From: CBDHCC01 sp965219235
GTDB taxonomy: Bacteria > Pseudomonadota > Alphaproteobacteria > Sphingomonadales > Sphingomonadaceae
Assembly (NCBI GenBank): GCA_965219235.1
Contig: OZ244721.1
Span: forward strand, 2,418,001-2,482,000
DNA: 64,000 nt
Reading direction: 5' to 3'
The notes beneath the pieces were generated by a model. The model was not told the origin of the DNA, ran no database searches, and saw only the letters and a program-made list of their open reading frames with translations. The stretch's first letter is position 1. The number at the start of each line of letters is the position of its first letter. The position numbers were made by a program, and so were the translations under genes. Below are positions 59,792-64,000 of the stretch, in pieces.

Positions 59792-59822
59792 GGCCCGGCC
59801 CCGCCAGAGGCGGGACCGGGCC
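59792..59822 (-). terminator. GC-rich hairpin after the ymgE-like gene
   Basis: Fourteen-base arms GGCCCGGCCCCGCC and GGCGGGACCGGGCC (one mismatch) with a 3-base loop lie 25 bases after the ymgE-like stop. There is no clear T-run, so termination efficiency is uncertain. It could serve as the end of that short transcript. Confidence 0.5.
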
Positions 59823-59846
59823 GATCGGTGTTCCTGGTCCGAAGTC

Positions 59847-60104
59847 TTACCGGACGGAACCGCGTCGGAACAGATTGACGATCGCCAGCAGGACGACGGC
59901 ACCGACGAGCGACCAGAGGAACGATCCGATCGTGATCTGGTCATTGAGGGAGCCACCGTTGATGATCAGGCCGGCGATGAACGCGCCGACGATGCCGACG
60001 ATGATGTTGAGAAAAATGCCCTGTTGCGCGTCGGTTCGCATGATGATGCTCGCGAGCCAGCCGCAGACACCACCGACGATCAGCCAAATGATAATTCCGA
60101 TCAT
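59847..60104 (-). CDS. GlsB/YeaQ/YmgE family stress membrane protein
   Basis: The 85-residue product is a three-span membrane protein: IIIWLIVGGVCGWLASIIMR, GIFLNIIVGIVGAFIAGLII and FLWSLVGAVVLLAIVNLF, with Gly motifs typical of the family. These proteins are induced by stress in many bacteria, though their action is unknown. GGGAGG precedes the ATG. An exact EcfG-type promoter lies upstream. Confidence 0.9.
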   Translation of the reverse strand: MIGIIIWLIVGGVCGWLASIIMRTDAQQGIFLNIIVGIVGAFIAGLIINGGSLNDQITIGSFLWSLVGAVVLLAIVNLFRRGSVR

Positions 60105-60155
60105 GAACTTGTCCTCCCGTTAGTGGCAGTCCACCGACCGCCGAACGGAAGTCAG

Positions 60156-60180
60156 AACGAGGCTGGGCGGATGAGGTTCC
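60156..60180 (-). promoter_or_regulatory. EcfG (general stress sigma factor) promoter for the ymgE-like gene
   Basis: Minus strand GGAAC (60180-60176), exactly 16 bases, CGTT (60159-60156): an exact match to the GGAAC-N16-CGTT general-stress consensus of alphaproteobacteria. It lies about 50 bases before the start codon. Confidence 0.75.
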
Positions 60181-60225
60181 AATGCCTGCGACGGACGGAG
60201 TGACCGGGACCGTGTTCGAGCCGAT

Positions 60226-60525
60226 CTAGAAGCGCTGCTGGCGCTCGTACTCCTTGCGATAGGACTGGATTCGCGTGACGCGCAGACCTTTCATTCCGGA
60301 TCGATCGACCGCGCGCTGCCAGCTGGCGAACTCCTCGGGCGTCAGGCCGTAGCGCTCGCACGCCTCCTCCTGGGTGAGCAGCCCTCCGGTGACCGCGGCC
60401 ACGACCTCCGCCTTGCGTCGCACCACCCAGCGGGAGGTGTCGGGCGACGGCAGGGTCTCGAGCGTCAGCGGCTCGCCCAGCGGTCCGATGACCTGCGCGG
60501 GACGGAAGGATTTTTCATGGATCAT
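60226..60525 (-). CDS. sciP: SciP-like CtrA inhibitor (DUF1153)
   Basis: The 99-residue product matches SciP: VIGPLGEPLTLETLPSPDTS, RWVVRRKAEVVAAVTGGLLT and YGLTPEEFASWQRAVDRSGM, then GLRVTRIQSYRKEY. In Caulobacter SciP binds CtrA and limits expression of CtrA-dependent flagellar and cell-cycle genes. The helix-turn-helix lies in the centre. The N-terminus (MIHEKSFRPAQ) is about 10 residues longer than the Caulobacter protein. The flagellar operon in this window is a plausible indirect target. Confidence 0.9.
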   Translation of the reverse strand: MIHEKSFRPAQVIGPLGEPLTLETLPSPDTSRWVVRRKAEVVAAVTGGLLTQEEACERYGLTPEEFASWQRAVDRSGMKGLRVTRIQSYRKEYERQQRF

Positions 60526-60962
60526 GTGCGCTCTCGCGGGCGAAGGGGGCCGCCGGTCGGGTCGGTGGAGGAAGGGGTTCGGGGTAGATCGATAGACTGA
60601 CCGCCGGCTAAACCGCCATGGTGAATCGGCCGTTCACCATGGTCCGGAGCGCCGGGTCGCCCGCCCGTCGCGGTCGAACGGGCGGCCAGGCCGTTCTCCG
60701 CGAATCCGCCCGAGCCTCCGCCCCCGTCGACCCGCGCCTGAGCGCGGCCGGTGGGGGTCAGCGCCGCGCAGGTGGCCAGCCCGGCGGTCAGCGCCGCGAA
60801 ATCGACCGGCGACGCCTCTTCGCGCGGCGGGCGACCCTGGAGGCTTGGAAAGGGATGGGTCAGGTCCATCGCCCGCCGCCCTACCCCGCCAACCGCTAAG
60901 ACGGTGTAAAGCGGTCGACCGTCGCCCGCGACAGGCCGGCCGCCGGCCGCTAAGGGGAGGGC
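60526..60962. other. 437-base gap between sciP and mnmA, with an inverted repeat and a doubtful ORF
   Basis: It contains the perfect inverted repeat CCATGGTGAA-7-TTCACCATGG (60616-60642). A minus-strand ORF from ATG 60869 to TGA 60522 (115 residues, beginning MDLTHPFPSLQGRPPREE) overlaps the sciP ATG as ATGA. Its sequence is low-complexity and Gly/Pro/Arg-rich, and I recognise no family, so I do not call it a gene. The sciP and mnmA promoters should lie here. Confidence 0.4.
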
Positions 60963-62099
60963 ATGTCCGACGATCCGCTCCCCGACCTTGCGCGCTGGCG
61001 TGGCCGCCGGCTGGCCGTCGCCATGTCCGGCGGCGTCGACTCGTCGGTCGTCGCCGCGCTGGCCGCGCGTGGCGGCGCGGAGGTGGTGGGCCTCACGCTC
61101 CAGCTCTACGATCACGGGGCGGCGACCGGGCGGGCGGGCGCGTGCTGCGCCGGGCGCGACATCCGCGACGCCCGCGCGGTCGCCGACCGGCTGGGCTTCG
61201 CGCACTACGTCTTCGACCACCGGAGCGCGTTCCGCCGGTCGGTCGTGGACGATTTCGCCGACAGCTACGTCGCGGGCCGCACGCCGCTGCCCTGCGTGCG
61301 GTGCAACATGGGGGTGAAGTTCACCGACCTGCTGCGCCTCGCGCGCGAATTGGGGGCCGAGGCGCTGGCGACCGGCCATTACGTCCGCCGGGTCGAGGGT
61401 CGGCACGGGCCGGAGCTGCACCGCGCCATCGATCCGGCGCGCGACCAGAGCTACTTCCTGTTCGCCACCACGCGCGAGCAGCTCTCCTTCCTGCGCTTTC
61501 CGCTGGGCGATCTCCCCAAGGCCGAGGTCCGTCGCATCGCCGCCGGGATGGAGCTGGGGGTGGCGGCCAAGCCCGACAGCCAGGACATCTGCTTCGTGCC
61601 CGACGGCGACTACGCCGCGCTCGTGAAGCGCCTGCGTCCGGAGGCCGACCGGCCCGGCGAAATCGTGGACGAGGGCGGCCGCGTGCTGGGCCGCCATCGC
61701 GGGCTGGTCCACTTCACGATCGGCCAGCGGCGCGGGCTGGAGCTGGGCGGCCGGGCCGAGCCGCTCTACGTCGTGCGGCTGGAGCCGGAGGCGGGCCGCG
61801 TCGTGGTCGGCCCGCGCGCCGCGCTGGCGGTGGCGGCGCTGAGCGTGGAGGAGGCCAGCTGGCTGGCCGACGACCGCGACGGCGCGGTGGCCGTCAAGGT
61901 GCGCTCCATGGCCCCCCCGGTGCCCGCCACGCTGGCGGGCGACCGGGTGGCGTTCGACCGCCCCGAGCACGGCGTGGCGCCGGGCCAGGCGGCGGTGGTC
62001 TATCGGGGATCCCAGGTGCTCGGCGGCGGCTGGATCGCGGCGACCGAGGGGGCGGGGTCGCGGGGCCTGGAGCGGGTGGCGGCGGAGGTGGGGGGTTGA
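60963..62099 (+). CDS. mnmA: tRNA-specific 2-thiouridylase MnmA
   Basis: MnmA thiolates U34 of Lys, Glu and Gln tRNAs. The 378-residue product has the PP-loop AVAMSGGVDSSVVAALAA, the first catalytic Cys in TPLPCVRCNMGVKF, GHYVRR, RDQSYFLFATT and the second Cys in KPDSQDICFVPDGDYAAL, plus FTIGQRRGLELG. It is preceded by AAGGGGAGGG before the ATG. Confidence 0.95.
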   Translation: MSDDPLPDLARWRGRRLAVAMSGGVDSSVVAALAARGGAEVVGLTLQLYDHGAATGRAGACCAGRDIRDARAVADRLGFAHYVFDHRSAFRRSVVDDFADSYVAGRTPLPCVRCNMGVKFTDLLRLARELGAEALATGHYVRRVEGRHGPELHRAIDPARDQSYFLFATTREQLSFLRFPLGDLPKAEVRRIAAGMELGVAAKPDSQDICFVPDGDYAALVKRLRPEADRPGEIVDEGGRVLGRHRGLVHFTIGQRRGLELGGRAEPLYVVRLEPEAGRVVVGPRAALAVAALSVEEASWLADDRDGAVAVKVRSMAPPVPATLAGDRVAFDRPEHGVAPGQAAVVYRGSQVLGGGWIAATEGAGSRGLERVAAEVGG

Positions 62100-62528
62100 G
62101 GGGTGGAGGGGCGTCAGGACCTCACGACGCCAGGGCGAGTGCGGGTCTGGTGGCGACGGAGCCAGGACGCGATGCAAGCTCGGGAAGGTAGGGCGGTCCA
62201 TTGAATGGCGATCACTGGTGGTGAGCGGTCCGTCCGCTTGGCAACCCTCTCCCCTGAAGGGGATCGTTGCGGTATTGCAGATCGTCATCCCCGCGAAGGC
62301 GGGGATCCAGGCTCCCATCTCCGCCCGGCGGTGCATGGATCCCCGCTTTCGCGGGGATGACGGAGGAGCGGCGGCATTTCGCAACGGTCCCCTGAAGCGG
62401 TTTGTCACGAGCGTCCGTCGGTGGGGAGTTGGCCGCCCATCGGCTTCCCTGCGGACGACGGGATTGGCATCGAGATCCGGGCTTCGGCTTTCGCGGGAGC
62501 ATCGGCGGCGCGACCGCCCGGCGCCGCC
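62100..62528. repeat. Compound repeat region between mnmA and the PhzF gene
   Basis: No gene is supported in these 429 bases. The centre (about 62245-62410) is a large imperfect inverted repeat. Its arms share CCCTGAAGGGG/CCCCTGAAG, a CGTTGCG piece and the well-known CGTCATCCCCGCGAAGGCGG hairpin (about 62284-62310 and 62338-62362). It lies between convergent genes and could end both transcripts. Confidence 0.7.
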
Positions 62529-63323
62529 TCACACCGTCAGCACACCCTCGATCACCGTCACCGCGCCGCCGGTCAGCACCGCGCGGTCGCCCTTCAACTC
62601 GCACCCCAGATCGCCGCCCCGCGCGCTCGCCTGGTGGGCGGTGAAGCGGGGGCGGCCGAGGCGTTCGGTCCAATAGGGGGTGAGCACCGCGTGGGCGGAG
62701 CCGGTGACGGGGTCCTCGTCCACGCCCGCGCCGGGCACGAAGACGCGGCTCGCCACGTCGGTCCGCCGGCCGGGCGCGGTCACGATGACGGCGACCGGCC
62801 CCATCGCGGCGATGGCGCGGACGTCCGGCCGCACCGCGCGCACCGCCGCCTCGTCGGCCAGCGCGATCACGGCGTATTCGGCGCGGTGCCACAAGGTCGC
62901 CTCCACCGCCTCGGGTGGAAGGCCCAGCGCCGCGACGATCGCCGGCAGCGGCGTCGGCTCCGGTCGCCAGATCGGCAGTGACAGGCTGTAGCCCGATGTT
63001 TCACGTGAAACACTCAGCTCCCCCGCCCGCTCCGTCGAGAAGCGCACGGTGTCGCGCCCCGGTTGACGGCTCAGCAGATGGTGCCCGCTGGCGAGTGTGG
63101 CGTGGCCGCACATCTCCACCTCGACGCCCGGCGTGAACCAGCGCAGCGGCACCGCGCCGTCGCGCTCGGGCAGCAGAAAGGCGGTCTCGGCCAGGTTGTT
63201 CTCGGCCGCGATCGCCAGCAGCGTGGCGTCGTCCAGCCACGCGTCCAGTTCCACGATCGCGGCCGGGTTGCCGGTGAAGGGCCGGTCGGCGAAGGCGTCG
63301 ACCTGCGCGAAGGGGAGTTTCAT
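62529..63323 (-). CDS. PhzF family isomerase-like protein
   Basis: The 264-residue product has the PhzF fold: VDAFADRPFTGNPAAIVELD, the catalytic Glu in AAENNLAETAFLLP, EMCGHATLASGH and GAGVDEDPVTGSAHAVLTPY. Members are diaminopimelate-epimerase-like isomerases; the substrate here is unknown. A perfect parS sequence lies inside the gene (encoding SVSRETS). Codon use is like the neighbours. Confidence 0.9.
   Translation of the reverse strand: MKLPFAQVDAFADRPFTGNPAAIVELDAWLDDATLLAIAAENNLAETAFLLPERDGAVPLRWFTPGVEVEMCGHATLASGHHLLSRQPGRDTVRFSTERAGELSVSRETSGYSLSLPIWRPEPTPLPAIVAALGLPPEAVEATLWHRAEYAVIALADEAAVRAVRPDVRAIAAMGPVAVIVTAPGRRTDVASRVFVPGAGVDEDPVTGSAHAVLTPYWTERLGRPRFTAHQASARGGDLGCELKGDRAVLTGGAVTVIEGVLTV
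62997..63012. promoter_or_regulatory. parS ParB binding site (perfect consensus)
   Basis: TGTTTCACGTGAAACA is the exact 16-base parS consensus and a perfect palindrome. It lies inside the PhzF-like gene. Confidence 0.85.
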
Positions 63324-63343
63324 GCCGTCCTTCTACCCCGCTC

Positions 63344-63412
63344 GTCCCGAGCTTGTCGAAGGACGTTTTTGACCGCCCCGCCAGAAGAGGCTTCGACAGG
63401 CTCAGCCGGAGC
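63344..63412. repeat. GAGCCTGTCGAAG-family inverted repeat
   Basis: Diverged arms CCGAGCTTGTCGAAGGA and GAGGCTTCGACAGGCTCAGC, related to the perfect 26-base pair at 27574-27665. It lies between the CDF gene and the PhzF gene. Confidence 0.65.
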
Positions 63413-63431
63413 GGACTCGTGGAGTCCCGCT

Positions 63432-64000
63432 CTAGACGCGCTTGCCGAACCAGTGGGGCGTCACGTCGGTCTCCGCCAGCGGGTCGTCGGTGTCGAGGTG
63501 GCCCTCGGGATCGAGGTGGATCAGGATCTCGACGTCGGGGAAGGCGGCGTGGATCTTGTCCTCCACCTCGTCCATCACGTCGTGCGCGTCGGCGACGCTC
63601 ATGTCGGCCGCCACGTACATGTGGAACTGGGCGAAGTCGTGCATGCCCGAGCGCCGGGTGCGGAAGTCGTGGATGCCCTTCAGCTCCGGATGGGTGGCGG
63701 CGACGGCGAGGAAGCGCTCGCGCTGGTCGTCGGGCCATTCCTTGTCCATCAGCTGGTCGATCGCCTGGCTCGACGCGCCGAACGCGCCCCAGGCGAGCCA
63801 CAAAGCGATGGCGATGCCGAACAGCGCGTCGGCGCCCGCCACTCCGGCGACCTGGTCGAGGACGAGGGCGGCGATGACGGCGGCGTTCAGCAGCACGTCG
63901 GACTGGTAGTGGACGTTGTCGGCGCGGATCGCGACCGAGCCGGTCCGCCGGATCACCGAGCGCTGATAGGCGAGCAGGCCGAGCGTCACCGCGATGGCGG
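63432..64000 (-). CDS. Cation diffusion facilitator transporter (N-terminus cut by window edge)
   Basis: The visible C-terminal part has the end of the membrane domain (SVAIRADNVHYQSDVLLNAA, with the His/Asp metal-site pattern HYQSD, and ALFGIAIALWLAWGAFG). The cytoplasmic domain follows: HDFRTRRSGMHDFAQFHMYV, AHDVMDEVEDKIHAAFPDVE and ILIHLDPEGH. This is the pattern of FieF/YiiP-like exporters of Zn2+, Fe2+ or Cd2+. The coding frame is open to position 64000, so roughly the first hundred residues lie outside the window. Confidence 0.92.
   Translation of the reverse strand, partial: AIAVTLGLLAYQRSVIRRTGSVAIRADNVHYQSDVLLNAAVIAALVLDQVAGVAGADALFGIAIALWLAWGAFGASSQAIDQLMDKEWPDDQRERFLAVAATHPELKGIHDFRTRRSGMHDFAQFHMYVAADMSVADAHDVMDEVEDKIHAAFPDVEILIHLDPEGHLDTDDPLAETDVTPHWFGKRV

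Noticed and set aside
59735..59878. Small basic plus-strand ORF (MAKPRRLRKQRGFRRHNSEG...)
   Set aside because: It runs through the GC-rich hairpin and into the ymgE-like gene; no supporting ribosome site or homology recognised.
60618..60899. 93-codon plus-strand ORF before mnmA
   Set aside because: Arg/Gly-rich with no family resemblance; overlaps an inverted repeat and an equally doubtful minus-strand ORF.

Overview
This is a GC-rich chromosomal window, around 70% GC by eye, from an alphaproteobacterium, most likely Sphingomonadales. The evidence is a SciP (DUF1153) homologue, a DUF1501/DUF1800 pair, EcfG-type stress promoters, a YD-repeat protein whose LysM tail resembles those of sphingomonads, and the families of short palindromic repeats between genes. 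Three parS-like ParB sites (38444, 47304, 62997) suggest the window lies in the origin-proximal part of the chromosome. Most genes form tight operons with 4-base ATGA or GTGA overlaps.

Layout. 1-3525 (minus): flagellar export genes fliQ-fliR-flhB-flhA; flhA runs off the left edge. 3600-13834: a polymorphic-toxin locus. It holds a giant YD-repeat (Rhs-type) core, a foreign-looking AT-rich toxin tip with its probable immunity gene, a HigBA-type toxin-antitoxin pair on the other strand, and the displaced original LysM-containing C-terminus. The core and tip are separated by two frameshifts. 13982-16574: DUF1501/DUF1800 secreted-protein pair. 16975-19845 (minus): DUF721/DciA, two DsbA-like thiol oxidoreductases and an alpha/beta hydrolase. 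20064-24061 (plus): mutY, serine hydrolase, nudC, cytochrome c. 24210-28487: LOG protein, extensin-like lipoprotein, GNAT-nitrilase fusion, spermine-synthase-like protein and tRNA-Leu(GAG). 28630-32430: zinc-ribbon protein, then ftsE-ftsX-ydcF-plsC. 32545-33179: a TIR-bounded element carrying a GNAT acetyltransferase, inserted into a dispersed repeat. 33264-47140: hisC, metX-metW, aldose epimerase, pheS-pheT, a nucleoside transporter, a cNMP/thioredoxin-reductase-like fusion, a queuosine precursor transporter, argB and a GAF histidine kinase. 47338-52843: amidase, GH130 and GT4 glycan enzymes, preceded by a stress-type promoter candidate and a leader peptide. 52932-59680: lipoprotein, GNAT, DUF445 and an RND efflux pump with adaptor. 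59847-64000: YmgE-like stress protein with an exact EcfG promoter, sciP, mnmA, PhzF-like isomerase and a truncated cation diffusion facilitator.

The points of most interest are the Rhs C-terminal displacement with its toxin/immunity insertion, the GNAT-carrying TIR element with an empty-site comparison inside the same window, the parS cluster, and the leader peptide plus hairpin upstream of the glycan genes. Coordinates of repeats and sites were counted by hand from the sequence; frames were cross-checked against the translations.
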